A stretch of DNA of 64,000 nt, taken from positions 682,001 to 746,000 of the forward strand of contig JANPZW010000008.1 in assembly GCA_024707385.1 (NCBI GenBank), in the 5' to 3' direction. Position 1 is the stretch's first letter. Each line of letters begins with the position of its first letter. Origin of the DNA: Cellvibrionaceae bacterium (GTDB lineage: Bacteria; Pseudomonadota; Gammaproteobacteria; Pseudomonadales; Cellvibrionaceae). The translations under genes were made by a program, and so were the position numbers. The notes beneath the pieces were generated by a model. It worked only from the letters and a program-made list of their open reading frames with translations, was not told the origin of the DNA and searched no databases. Of the stretch, positions 1 to 11,354 are shown one piece after another.

Positions 1-3000
1 AACTGCTCACCCAATGGGCCGCCGCTTCCTCTAATTACCCGGACACCCACCCGATACACGGCCTGTTCGAACGTCAAGCGGCCCAACATCCGGAAGCCAT
101 CGCGGTGATTTTCGAGGATCGTCAACTCAGCTATCGGGAGTTGAATTCCCGGGCCAATCGGCTGGCGCATTATTTGATTCGCCAGGGCGTGCAACCGGAA
201 ACCCGTGTGGGCATCGCGGTGGAGCGCTCCATCGAAATGGTGGTGGGATTGTTGGCGATATTGAAAGCGGGCGGCGCTTACGTGCCCATCGATCCGGATT
301 ATCCGGCAGACCGTATCGCCCATATTCTTGCCGACAGCGGCGTGGAATTACTGTTGACCCAAAGCCATCTGCGCGAGCGCTTGCCGGTTGCGGAAATTCA
401 ATCGCTGATCGAATTGGATGTGCTCGATCTGCAGAGCGGAATCGATTGCCAATCCGCAGGTGCCACTCGATGGCAACAGTCTCGCCTATGTGATTTACAC
501 CTCCGGTTCCACCGGCAAGCCCAAGGGTGCGCAGCTCTGCCATCACAACGTCAGCCGTTTGTTGAGCGCCACCGAAAATTGGTTCCATTTCGGCCCCAGC
601 GATGTCTGGACGTTATTTCACTCCTACGCCTTCGATTTTTCCGTCTGGGAAATTTTCGGTGCTCTATGCACCGGTGGTCGTCTGGTGGTGGTGCCTTTCT
701 GGATGAGCCGTTCGCCGGAGGATTTTCTGCAATTGCTGCGCGATCAACGCGTGACGGTTCTGAATCAGACCCCTTCGGCGTTCGGCCAATTGGTGCAGAT
801 GAAAAATACCTATGCGGAATCCCTGGCGTTACGTCTGGTGATTTTCGGTGGAGAGGCGTTGGAGCCGGAAAGATTGCGTTCCTGGATCGAACACTGGGGC
901 GATGCAACAACCGCAGTTGATCAATATGTACGGCATCACCGAAACCACGGTGCACGTCACTTATCGTCGCATTACCCAGGAGGACCTTGAGTGGAAATCG
1001 CAGCCCGGTGGGCGTGGCGATTCCGGATCTGGGCATGCGGGTTCTGGACGGTGCTTTGAATCCCGCGCCCATCGGTGTTCCCGGTGAACTCTATGTGGCG
1101 GGTGCCGGTCTTGCGCGCGGCTACCTCAATCGCGCGGGCCTGACTTCGGAACGATTTATCGCCGATCCGCAGGGCAGTCACGGTGAACGTTTGTATCGCA
1201 CCGGCGATCTGGTGCGCTGGAACGCGGAAGGGCAGTTGGATTATCTGGGAAGGATCGATCACCAGGTGAAAATCCGCGGCTTCCGCATCGAACTCGGGGA
1301 AATCGAAGCGCAATTATTGGTGCAGCCGGAAGTTCGCGTGACGCCGTGGTGTTGGCGATGGAAGGGGCGGTTGGTCGGTTATGTCGCCCTGCGTGATGAA
1401 CAGACAATCGAGTGAACAGATCATCGACCGTTCCAGATTGCGCGCACGTTTAAGTGAATACCTGCCGGATTATATGGTGCCCAGCGCAATCGTCGTTATG
1501 GATCGCATTCCGCTCAATGCCAACGGCAAAGTGGATCGCAAAGCTTTACCGGCGCCGGAAATGACGGGCAGTGCATACGAAGCGCCGCAAGGCGAAGTGG
1601 AAGAAACCCTCGCGCAAATCTGGCAAGAGGTTTTGGGTGTTGAACGCGTCGGCCGTCACGATAATTTCTTCGAGCTCGGCGGCCATTCGTTGCTGGCGTT
1701 AAAGCTTTTGGAAAAACTGCGTACGCACGGCTGGTCAGCGCCGGTGCGGACTTTATTCCAGCGTCCGCAATTATCGGCTTTCGCTCAATCCATCGAATCC
1801 ACAAATAGGGCACTCACTTTTATCGTTCCGCCAAATCGTATTCCGGCCGGCTGCAATGCCATTCAGCCGGAGATGGTGACGCTTATTGAGCTGACTGCGG
1901 AGGAAATCCGGAATATTGAATCCTCAGTGCCGGGAGGTGCAGCCAATATCCAGGATATTTATCCGCTGGCGCCGCTGCAGGAAGGTATTCTGTTCCATCA
2001 TTTACTGGACAATCAGAACAGGACGCTTATGTCACTGCCTATACCCTGAGCTTCGACAGTCGAAAACGTTTGGAGCGGTTTATCGACAGCTTCAATCAGG
2101 TGATCGCCCGCCACGATATTTTGCGCACAGCGGTGCTGTGGGAAAAATTGCGCGAGCCCGTGCAGGTGGTATACCGGCAGGCGGTTCTGCCTCTGAAATG
2201 GGTGGACAGCATCGACTCGCGCCCTCTGCGAATCGATGTCCGCCAGGCGCCCATGTTCCAGGCGACGGCCCGATACGAACCGGAAAGCGGCCGCTGGTTG
2301 TTGACCCTGCTCGGCCACCATATGGTCGACGACAACACGACCCTGCAACACCTGGTGCAGGAGATCGCTTTGATCCAGCAGGGACGCAAGGCTGATCTGC
2401 CCCACCTCCATTACCGTTCCGCGATTTTGTGGCGCAGGCGAAACTGGCGGTCAGCGAAGCTGAGCATCAAGCCTTTTTCTCGAATATGCTCGGCGATGTG
2501 AAAGAGCCGACGGCACCGTTTGGTTTGCTGAACGTCCGCGGGGATGGCACTGGAATTCAGGAAGCCCGCCAATCTCTTTGAACGACGATCTCGCACAGAG
2601 GATACGCCGTCAGGCGCAGCAGGTGCGGTGTCACCGCTGCTGCATTGTTTCATCTCGCGTGGGCATTGGTGGTGGGAAAAGCATCGGGCAGAGATGATGT
2701 GGTGTTCGGCACTGTCTTGTTCGGGCGTCTGCAAGGCGCCGAAGGGGCGGGCCGCGCATTGGGCCTGTTCATTAATACACTCCCCATCCGGGTTCGATGG
2801 GGGATGTTGGATGTGAGAGATGCCTTGTGTCAGGTTCAGAAAAGCTCTGACAGGGCTGGTACATCATGAGCATGCACGCCTGTCACAAGCGATACGATGC
2901 AGCGCTGTGTCCGGCGATATACCGTTGTTTTCGTCGTTGTTGAACTACCGTCATACCCGGCAAATTAAAATGGAACATCTGGCGGGTGCCTGGGAGGGCA

Positions 3001-3833
3001 TGGAATCGCTGGAAAGCGCCGAGCGTACCAATTATCCATTGGCCCTGGCCGTCAATGACCTCGGAGAACGTTTCGAATTGAGTGCGCAGGTCAAGGTGGG
3101 TATAGGCGCCGATCGCATTTGTGAATATATGCGGAATGCTGTCGAAGAGATTACTGAAGCATTGGCCAATCGCTCCGATAACGCGCTTTGCAATCTGTCG
3201 ATCATCAGCCAGGAAGAAATCTCACAATTACTGAAATGGAGTATCAACAATAAAACCATTATGGATTCGCTGCCAGTTCATCAGTTATTCGAGCTGCAAG
3301 CGGAGAAACGACCGGATGCAACCGCTGTTCTTTTTCAGGACCATATTTTGACGTACGCGGATTTGAATATCCGCAGCAACCAATTGGCGCATCATTTAAT
3401 TCGTCTTGGCGTAAAACCGGAAGCCAAAATCGCCATAGTGCTTGAGCGTTCCTTCGACATGATCATAGGTCTGCTCGGAATATTAAAAGCGGGCGCAGCC
3501 TATGTACCCATTGATCCGGGTTATCCACAAGAGCGCATTGCCCATATCCTGGCCGACAGCGGAGTTGAGTTGCTGCTGACCCGGCGCGACCTCAGCCATT
3601 CTTTACCTGATGTCATTATCGAAAATGAAATCAAGGAAAACGGAATTGCGAAACTGGAGCTGGATGCCATCGATTTCAGCGACGAACCGGATCACAACCC
3701 TCAGATGCTGCTCACCGGCGACAACCTGATGTATGTGATTTACACCTCCGGCTCCACCGGTAAAACCCAAAGGTGTCGCGGTGACGCACCGCCCGTTCAG
3801 TATTCACTGTCAGGACATGGTGAATGTCTATGA
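1..3833 (+). CDS. Non-ribosomal peptide synthetase, A1-PCP1-C-A2(N-terminal) part, frame broken several times, 5' end outside window
   Basis: This is the front part of an NRPS that continues in the next entry. Adenylation domain 1 runs from the window edge to about 1550, with [11 protein letters not shown] near 495 and NMYGITE near 925. A carrier domain with [15 protein letters not shown] lies near 1670. The condensation domain (about 1930-3240) starts with [16 protein letters not shown] and has HHMVDDN in place of the usual HHxxxDG. Adenylation domain 2 starts near 3270. Homology crosses all three frames: shifts fall near 430, 910, 985, 1375, 2025, 2420, 2600, 2800 and 3770. Residues at the eight specificity positions plus the A10 lysine read by eye as DFWNIGMVHK, the known threonine code. 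The gene faces a siderophore biosynthesis set, so it probably builds the peptide backbone of a hydroxamate siderophore in the cytosol. The shifts are either assembly errors or real decay. Confidence 0.85.
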
Positions 3834-5913
3834 AATGAATGAACGCAGCCGCGAATTGCATTTTCTATCGTTTGCATTCGATGGCGCACACGAAAGATTG
3901 CATACGGCATTGATCTGCGGGGCATCGGTCGTACTGCGCGATCATACGCTGTGGACCGCCGCGGAAACCTTGCAAACCATGGCGTCCAAACGCGTGACCA
4001 ACGCAGGTTTTCCACCGGCGTATCTCAAGGAACTGGCGGACAGCGCAGAGACAAGTGGTACTCATCCCGCGTCGGTCCGGCTGTATTCGTTTGGCGGCGA
4101 AGCCATGTCCAAGGAGAGCTTCCATAAAGTCCGCTGTCATTTGCAGCCGGAAATATTGATCAACGGCTACGGCCCCACGGAAGCGGTGGTGACGCCCGTC
4201 CTCTGGAAAACCCACAATAAGGTGAACGTGCAATCGCCCTATGCGCCTATCGGTAAACCCGTGGCCGCGCGCAAGGCTGTGGTCCTTGACGATGCACTCA
4301 ATCTTCTGCCCACCGGTATTGTCGGAGAGCTTTATCTGGGCGGGGAAGGTCTTGCGCGTGGGTATTTGAATCGCGGTGCCATGACGTCGGAAAAATTCAT
4401 CGCCGATCCGTTCGACGCCGCTGGCGGCCGCCTATACCGCACCGGCGATCTGGTGCGCTGGAACAAAGATGGCGAACTGGAATATCTGGGCCGTATCGAC
4501 CACCAAGTGAAAATCCGCGGCTTCCGCATCGAAATCGGTGAAGTGGAAGCGCAATTACGGGCTCTGCCCGAAATTAAAGAAGCGGTGGTGCTGGCCCAGG
4601 AAGGTCCACACGGCAGCCGCTTGCTCGGTTACGCGGTGCCATATTTTCCACAAACCATCGACGGTGCTGAAATTCGCAAAAGACTCGGTGATTTCCTGCC
4701 GGAATATATGGTGCCGTCGGTGATCACCCTGCTGGATAAAGTGCCCGTGAACACCAACGGCAAAATAGACCGCAACGCTTTGCCCGCACCAGACCCCATA
4801 TCCGAAACCTTATACGAGGCACCACGCGGAGAATTGGAGACAATCATCGCCCGTATTTGGCAAGATGTATTGGGTATCGATCGCATCGGCCGGGATGATC
4901 ATTTCTTCGAACTGGGCGGCCATTCGCTGCTGGCATTGAAAGCGATTCAACGCGCCCAGATCCAAACCATTCACAGCGAAGTTTCCATCGCCATGTTGAT
5001 GAAGAACCCGCAACTGAAAACTTTCGCCGCCGCGCTGTTGAACGACACCAATGCAAAAGTTGAGGTGATAACTCTATCCTTGAACAAAAAGGGCAACCCG
5101 CTGTTTTGCTTTCCGGGACTCGTCGTCAATTCATCGGAATACAACCGGCTCATGTCCGCAGTCGGCCAGGACCGTCCCGTCCACGCCTTTGTCAGTCACG
5201 CCGTAGGTCCACGACGCTGGGAGCTGACATCTCTGAATGAGCTGGCTGAAACCTATGCGCAATACATAGAAGACAACTGCCCCGGTGGCGTGTGCTCGTT
5301 GCTCGGCTGGTCATTCGGCGGCGACATAGCCTTTGCCACAGCAGGCAAACTGGCCGGTCGGGTAAAAGTGGATTTTCTTGGCTTGGCGGATGTGACGCGC
5401 CCGGTGCAAACCGTGCGGTCATTGGCTGAGCCGGGGCGGGTCGAAGCTGAGAAAATCATGCAAGTCTGGCTGAGCAGGTCACCAATGGAATCCCATTGGC
5501 AAAAACTCATCGCACAAATACCGGCGGAATTAATGGACGCCGTTCTTTATCAAGTCTTGTCCGCCGAGGATCTGCCACTGGATGGCCCTGAGATTGGTTC
5601 CGTTGAATATCTGCAATGGGCAACATTGGATTCGCAAAGGATGCGGACCGGTTTTGCTTATCCATACATCAATGTACCAATCTATGCCTGGGAGGCAGAA
5701 GACAGCAATCCTTCTGGAATTCCCGGACGATACTGGGAGCGATATGGAAATCTCCGGTCTTCGGTCATCATCGAAGGAACGGATCATTTTTCGATAGTGC
5801 GTGACGAGGTTTTTGTAAGCAGCGTTCGAAAAGTACTGAATGAGATTTTCTCGCAAACAATTCAATCGGGGAGCAATACCAATTTGGCTGATGTGTCAGC
5901 ACTGATGGAATGA
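3781..5913 (+). CDS. Non-ribosomal peptide synthetase, A2-PCP2-thioesterase end
   Basis: This open stretch of 710 codons is the intact C-terminal end of the synthetase. It holds most of adenylation domain 2 (FDGAHERL near 3880, NGYGPTE near 4165, YRTGDLVRW near 4435, NGKIDRNAL near 4755). A carrier domain with [15 protein letters not shown] follows near 4905. A thioesterase begins near 5090, with the serine-nucleophile motif GWSFGG near 5305, and should release the finished peptide. The first codons overlap the previous entry in another frame, so the start is not a true translation start. The specificity residues read by eye as roughly DGEGSGGVTK. This resembles the DGE...GGVTK type that I recall from hydroxyornithine-activating pyoverdine domains; I could not check it. 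It would fit the ornithine-modifying enzymes encoded downstream. Confidence 0.9.
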   Translation: MTHRPFSIHCQDMVNVYEMNERSRELHFLSFAFDGAHERLHTALICGASVVLRDHTLWTAAETLQTMASKRVTNAGFPPAYLKELADSAETSGTHPASVRLYSFGGEAMSKESFHKVRCHLQPEILINGYGPTEAVVTPVLWKTHNKVNVQSPYAPIGKPVAARKAVVLDDALNLLPTGIVGELYLGGEGLARGYLNRGAMTSEKFIADPFDAAGGRLYRTGDLVRWNKDGELEYLGRIDHQVKIRGFRIEIGEVEAQLRALPEIKEAVVLAQEGPHGSRLLGYAVPYFPQTIDGAEIRKRLGDFLPEYMVPSVITLLDKVPVNTNGKIDRNALPAPDPISETLYEAPRGELETIIARIWQDVLGIDRIGRDDHFFELGGHSLLALKAIQRAQIQTIHSEVSIAMLMKNPQLKTFAAALLNDTNAKVEVITLSLNKKGNPLFCFPGLVVNSSEYNRLMSAVGQDRPVHAFVSHAVGPRRWELTSLNELAETYAQYIEDNCPGGVCSLLGWSFGGDIAFATAGKLAGRVKVDFLGLADVTRPVQTVRSLAEPGRVEAEKIMQVWLSRSPMESHWQKLIAQIPAELMDAVLYQVLSAEDLPLDGPEIGSVEYLQWATLDSQRMRTGFAYPYINVPIYAWEAEDSNPSGIPGRYWERYGNLRSSVIIEGTDHFSIVRDEVFVSSVRKVLNEIFSQTIQSGSNTNLADVSALME

Positions 5914-5952
5914 TGATCGGAATTTTTTGCGATTGAGATTGGCCTTATATAA

Positions 5953-5973
5953 AACCCCGGCATTACCGGGGTT
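5953..5973. terminator. Hairpin terminator between convergent genes
   Basis: A perfect 8-bp inverted repeat (AACCCCGG / CCGGGGTT) with a 5-base loop lies between the NRPS stop at 5913 and the receptor stop at 6015. Reading leftward it is followed by TTTTATAT, so it suits the receptor best. It could serve both directions. Confidence 0.6.
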
Positions 5974-6014
5974 CATATTAAAGCTCAAGAGATCTGTTGC
6001 AATGCGCTGCCAGC

Positions 6015-8340
6015 TTACCAAGTATACGCTGCCGATAACATTAAGTTACGCTCATCGCCGTAGTAACAGTTGTAACCACATGCGGATACGTATTCTTTGT
6101 CGAACAAATTATTGACATTCAATTGGACTTTCCAATTTTCTTTCCCCTCATATTGCAGTGCCATGTCCATTACACTGTAGGAGGGCACCTCAACTGTATT
6201 GCCGGAATTCAGCAAGCCATTGACGTAGCGTGCACCACCGCTGATGGTTAAACCGGGAAGAAAACCCCCAAGCACATGATAATCCAGCCATATGGCAGCT
6301 GTTTTTCGCGGTTGTGAAACCTGCTTGTCACCAATTTTGGTCGGCACATTATCTTTGGTAACCTCGTTGTGGTTGTAAGCGTAGGTTGTGATCAATCCGA
6401 AATGCTCATTCAGTTCGGCACGTGCTTCAAATTCAAATCCAGAAGATTCGACTTCGCCCTGCGCGACCTGCGGTCCAATCCCATTGGGATTCTGCGTCAA
6501 TACATTTTGCTGAACAATTTCATAGACAGAAGCAGTATACGTGGCGTTATAAGTGGATGGCTCATACTTCAAACCCACTTCTAATTGCTCACCAGTGGTG
6601 GGGTCAAAAGGTTTTCCATCTGCGCCGAGACCCGAATTCGGCTGGAATGACTGCGAGTAGCTCAGGTAGGGTGCCAGACCGTTGTCAAAAAGATAGACAA
6701 GCCCGGCCCGGAATGTAAAGTCACTGGTATTTTCATTAATTGTTTCACTTTCGTCCCATCGACCGCCCAGCAGTGCCACCCAGCTCCCGGCAATTTTTAT
6801 CTGGTCCTGCGCATAAATGCCCAATTGTTTGCCATCCACTGTTGATGGAGTGAATTCAGGAAAGGTAACGGGTAATCCATATGCTGGGTTAAAAAAATCA
6901 ATAGGCTCCGCAGCGCCATAGGATGCCTGTTGTGAGAAATTCCCATCACTATAATCCACTCCGATTAGAGCGGTATGCTCAACATTGCCAGAGCCCCATT
7001 TTGCCTGCAGCTGGTTATCGATGCTGATGCCATCTTCTTTTTCAATCCGCCACTGCGCAAAACGATCAAATTCCCTTCGCTCGGAATTGACTGCCGTACG
7101 AAAGGCGCCCAGCAATTTATATTCAGTTTCAGTATCGTATCGAAGTACGTTCTGCCGGAAACTCCATGTGTCGTTGAATTGATGTTCAAGTTGATAACTG
7201 AGTGTTTGACGGCTGATGTCGAAATAATCCACGCCCGGTTCGCCCTGAAAAAAATCTCTTGCGATTTTGCCATTGGGATTGGAAAAAATCGTTCCATCCG
7301 CAGGAAGGCCGGCGACAAAAATCGTTTCATTATTCTGATGCGTGGCTTGGATATTCAGAGAAGTTTTTTCAGAAGGCGTCCAGCTCAAAGCGCCAGAGAA
7401 GGACCTGCGGTCATCGGGGATTTGCTCTATCATGGTTTCACTGTCGCGGATTAGGCCCGTGACTCTATAGCCCCATTCGCTACCTTCGGCGACAGGCCCG
7501 CCTATATCCGCCTTGATTTGCCGGCGATTCCAACTGCCGACTTGCAATCCCACCTCGGCAGTCTGCTCAATGGTGGGACGTTTGCTGATGAGGTTGATGA
7601 TTCCTCCGGGAGAAGTTTGGCCATACAGAATCGACGAGGGGCCTTTGAGAAATTCAATACGCTCGTAAAAATAGGTTTCCTCTGGACCGCTGAGGGTCTG
7701 TATCGGAAAGCGACTGCCGTTCCAGGAACAGCGGTTTTTGATTTTCCAGACTGAAGCCTCGAACGGAAAAACTGGTGCCAGTCAGTCTCTGTCCCGAGCC
7801 CGATGTCGAATAAATTCCCGCCGTATAACCGAATGCCTTATCGAGGGAGTCGGCGCCCTGGATTTCGACCTGTTCGCGTGTGACCACCGATATGGTTTGC
7901 GGTGTTTCAATCAGAGGAGTGTCGGATTTGGTGCCTGTAGCGCTGTTCCTGGCAACGTAGCCACCCACAGGACCGAGTGCGCTTTCCTGAACGCCTGATG
8001 CCTTAACTTTGACTGCTGGCAATGTGGATGTACCCTGTTGGGCGGCCTGTACGCTCACCATGGCGCCGTCCAGCCGATAATCCAAACCTGTGCCCATTAA
8101 CAAGCGAGCCAATGCCTGGGTTGTCGTCATGGCGCCTACTACGGATGTGGCTTGCTTATTGGCGACAACGGTGCTATCAGCTGTCACCTGCAGGCCGGAT
8201 TGCTGCCCGAATGTGATCAAGGCTTCACCCAAGGGCTGAGCGGGAATATTGAATTGATGGATTTCCGTGCCAGCCGCGGCGGTTTGCACTTGCGCCATGG
8301 CCATGCCGCCACTGCAAAACGTCGCGATACACAAGGCCAT
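6015..8340 (-). CDS. TonB-dependent siderophore receptor with STN signalling domain (one or two frameshifts)
   Basis: This is an outer-membrane receptor for ferric siderophore uptake. From the N-terminus there is a signal-like stretch, then an STN (secretin/TonB N-terminal) domain around residues 25-100 (IPAQPLGEALITFGQQSGL). A plug domain follows (TPLIETPQTISVVTREQVE; FLKGPSSILYGQTSPGGIINL) and then a beta-barrel ending in NVNNLFDKEYV and a terminal aromatic residue. The frame shifts near 7735 beside an A-run, so the reading appears as two pieces. A second shift near 8370 may hide a longer leader beginning at an ATG at 8404. STN receptors usually talk to a FecR-type anti-sigma factor. It lies downstream of the monooxygenase and acyltransferase on the same strand, so it is the likely receptor for the cluster's own siderophore. 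Confidence 0.88.
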
Positions 8341-8607
8341 TGCGAGTGGCCGGAGACGGAATTGAAATGACGGAGCAGAGGGGCAGTAAAACAGTACGCT
8401 TCATGAATCAGTAACCTTGCGAAGAAGATAATCGTTAAGTGACACGGACTCCAGTATCACTTGTCCCGCTTCCTATAACGATCAAGAAGGTTACTATTTC
8501 AATAAACCTGATACTTTTATTGCTTTTTGTTGTATGTATCCTTATTTGCCATCTTCATGAAAAGAAATTTATGAGCCGGAACAATGACTTGAATAAAACA
8601 GGTCAAT

Positions 8608-9738
8608 TCATCCGGAGCAAGTGGCCTGGTAGGTGCGAGTGCTATCGATTTCCTCTGGAATCGGGGTTGCCGCGGGATGGGTGGAATGAACGCGGGGCCA
8701 CCAAAGGGAATTGGCAAAATAATGCTCGCGCAACAGCATCACCAACTGGGCTTTTTTATGGGGGAAATCAAAAGTCTTGACCCTCGAATAACCGGTGAGA
8801 TCGAGGTTACGGAGCTGCTGACTATGATTGACGTTCGGCTCACCGACGATGCGCTGTGTGCGCGGGTCATCGAGGAACATATAGTGGGCGATCGATGTGA
8901 GCCATACGGTTGCGAACGCTTTGCCGCGAAATGCCGATTCGCCGATCAGCACATGCCAGCCGCGGTCGTAATCCTGAGCCTCATAGTGAGCGCCTATCCG
9001 GTTTTCGGTTGCCCAATAAATTTCGAAATAGGCAAACGGTTCTTCGTCTAGACATCCGATCAGCGTGTACATGTGCGGGTTGTCCTTAATGCTTTGCAGA
9101 TAATCGCGGTGCTGAGCGAGGTCGCCCTCTTCATGCCAATGCCTAGCGACTTCAGGATCATTCATCCAGCGGTTGAATCGTGCCAGATCCTTTTCGAGAT
9201 CCAGCGTGCGCAGAGTAAATGTCTTATCGAGCCATGGAATAAAACGCTGATAGACCAAGCCTTGGGGCTTTGGCCGACGCGCTGGATGTCGGCGGCCTTC
9301 GCTGAGCATGTACTGGAGCGGCATCGGTGCCGGTACCTGCGGCATCCAAAGACGCGGTTGTTGCCAGAGCAGTTCTCTCGATGCCTTTAATTGGCCCGCC
9401 TCGCCCGGAAGTACGAAGCCGGATTGCTGCCACTCGGTGGTATCGACTCCCGGAATAAAAATCACAATCTCCCGCTGTAATGGGTGCAGAGTGAATACAG
9501 AATCGAGTGCGGCCAACAAGGCTTCTGTTTGCGGCGGTCGATGATCAACCCATTCAAGTTCCACGCCGGCTTTTCCTGTGGTCAACGCCCAGTGGTGGTT
9601 TGTATTTTCTGATACGGCCATCTGCATCAGAAAATCATCGGCAAAAACTGACTCGATCCGTCGCCCGTCAGGATAGGAAATTACCGCCGCCAATTGGCGC
9701 CAATCCAAGGACTGTTCTGAAGACGAGGAAATGACCAT
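8608..9738 (-). CDS. GNAT acyltransferase of the siderophore (IucB/AlcB/RhbD-like) type
   Basis: This 376-residue protein has a variable N-terminal half and a C-terminal GNAT domain of the siderophore acetyltransferase type. That domain starts near residue 190 (NRWMNDPEVARHWHEEG) and continues through YFEIYWATENRI and the acetyl-CoA-binding stretch FRGKAFATVWLTSIAHYMF. Family members transfer an acyl group from acyl-CoA to an N-hydroxylated lysine, ornithine or related amine to make a hydroxamate. The ATG at 9738 has an AAGGAG ribosome-binding site. It begins 42 bases after the monooxygenase stop, so the two are probably co-transcribed. The amine it acylates here is inferred to be N5-hydroxyornithine. 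The reading frame is intact. Confidence 0.85.
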   Translation of the reverse strand: MVISSSSEQSLDWRQLAAVISYPDGRRIESVFADDFLMQMAVSENTNHHWALTTGKAGVELEWVDHRPPQTEALLAALDSVFTLHPLQREIVIFIPGVDTTEWQQSGFVLPGEAGQLKASRELLWQQPRLWMPQVPAPMPLQYMLSEGRRHPARRPKPQGLVYQRFIPWLDKTFTLRTLDLEKDLARFNRWMNDPEVARHWHEEGDLAQHRDYLQSIKDNPHMYTLIGCLDEEPFAYFEIYWATENRIGAHYEAQDYDRGWHVLIGESAFRGKAFATVWLTSIAHYMFLDDPRTQRIVGEPNVNHSQQLRNLDLTGYSRVKTFDFPHKKAQLVMLLREHYFANSLWWPRVHSTHPAATPIPEEIDSTRTYQATCSG

Positions 9739-9780
9739 GGGCGGCTCCTTTATTCTATTGGGAAAAAATCGTGCGGGTCG

Positions 9781-11074
9781 TTAAGCGGTAACCGGATATT
9801 TTTGTATAACCTCTCGTTTCTTGTGCATGACATTCGCCAGTGCGTCACCTATTTCCCGCGTGCGCACCGCCATCACCGACAGCAGGGTATCGCTTATTCC
9901 ATGGGTATCTTCACAGGCACCTTGTAGAAAAATGGCGGGTTTGAATTGCGGGTCGCTGAGCAACCGGTAATGACGATCAACAGTGAAATCCGACAAATAA
10001 GCGGCTACAGGGGCGAGTAGTTTTTTGTGCTGGATACGAGTGTAGCCTGTGGCAAGTATTACGGCATCGTAGCGTTCCCTATGAGTTTTCTGTGTATCTA
10101 GATCCAGCAGCGTCAGTTGGATGCCGTCGGATGTGTCGGAAACGCTCTGGGTTTTGTGATGAGGTAGCACCCGGTGGCGCGACCAGCCCATCACTTTCTG
10201 GCTATAGAGGATCTTGAAGATTTGCTGAATCTGATCAATGTCGGGAGCTGCATAATTTGTGTGCCGGAATTCAGCGAGTAATTGTTCCCTTTGCACGGGT
10301 GAGCGGCTATACATATAGTCAGTGAATTCGACATTGAAGATTTCGTTCACGGATGGACTATCGTCGGACGGATGCATTGCGCGCCCGCGCATGATGAGAT
10401 CCACCTGAAGGTTATTGGGCCTGCCATGCAGGTCCAGGAAAATTTCCGCCGCGCTTTGGCCGGCGCCAATAACTGCAATTTTTTTTGACATCTTTCAGTT
10501 GGGTGAAGCCGCTTAGATAGTTGCTGGAGTGAAAAACTCTCGGATCATTCTTGAAAGATTGAAAACACTCGGGAATATTGGCGCTGCCGCCCGCGCCGAT
10601 TACCAAATTGCGTGTCAGACGTTCCCGCATATTGCCGGTTGCATCGCGGGTTTTGATGCGCAACAACGTAATCTCCTCATCATACTTTTCCGGCAGTATT
10701 TCCACGACCTCTTCGCAATATGTGCAGAGTTCATCAAATTGACCTGCAACCCAGGTGAGATAATCGTTGAATTCCTGTCTGCTGGGAAAAAAGGTTTTGA
10801 GGTTGATGAAATCTTGCAGGCGTCCTTTCTCAAACAAATAGTTTGTGAAGGTAAAATGGCTTCTGGGATTGCGTAAAGTCACCAAATCCTTCAGAAAAGA
10901 GATCTGCATGTCAGTATTTTCCAGCAGCATATCGTTGTGCCAGCCAAACTGTGCCTGCTTCTCAATGAACAATACATCAATATCTCTGCCTGACAGCGGT
11001 TGCTCTTCCAGTGCTATGGCAAGGGCGATATTAGAGGGGCCAAAACCGATACCGATAAGATCGTAAACTTTCAT
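9781..11074 (-). CDS. L-ornithine/L-lysine N-monooxygenase (PvdA/SidA/IucD family), frameshift in an A8 run
   Basis: This flavin-dependent N-hydroxylating monooxygenase makes N5-hydroxyornithine (or N6-hydroxylysine), the first step to hydroxamate siderophores. Visible are the FAD motif GIGFGPSNIALA at residues 8-19, an NADPH motif IAVIGAGQSAAE in the middle, and the late ATGYTR motif. The product would be about 430 residues, normal for the family. The frame breaks at the run of eight As (coding strand) around 10483-10490, between LKDVKK and IAVIGAG; seven As would restore one gene. It heads a leftward operon with the acyltransferase. The divergent formyltransferase gene starts 280 bases away. 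The PvdA-like branch is suggested by that formyltransferase neighbour. Confidence 0.9.
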
Positions 11075-11354
11075 AATATGTTCTGCCTTTTATGGTGAGT
11101 GGCCTTGTTCTGGAAGATGTAAGGTCATTACGGACATTGCTAATGTCTGCCCGCCACGTTTGCTGGAATTTTTTGATGGATTAAATGATTCTTTTCAATA
11201 GATTAATCGTTCTTCTAGCTTGACGAATATGATCTGCCAATGTTTAGGGCTGCAGCGGGAATTTATCGACGACGGACACTTTTGATCGAGGGCTGGTAAA
11301 CAGATGAGCATGTTATTCGTCTCTATTTCATCACTCGATCTGTTGAGAAAGCGT
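11075..11354. promoter_or_regulatory. Divergent promoter region between the two halves of the siderophore cluster
   Basis: These 280 bases separate the leftward monooxygenase operon from the rightward formyltransferase operon and must carry both promoters. The stretch at about 11165-11215 is AT-rich (ATTAAATGATTCTTTTCA and GATTAATCGTTC) and loosely resembles a ferric-uptake-regulator operator. The match is too poor to call a defined box. Confidence 0.4.
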
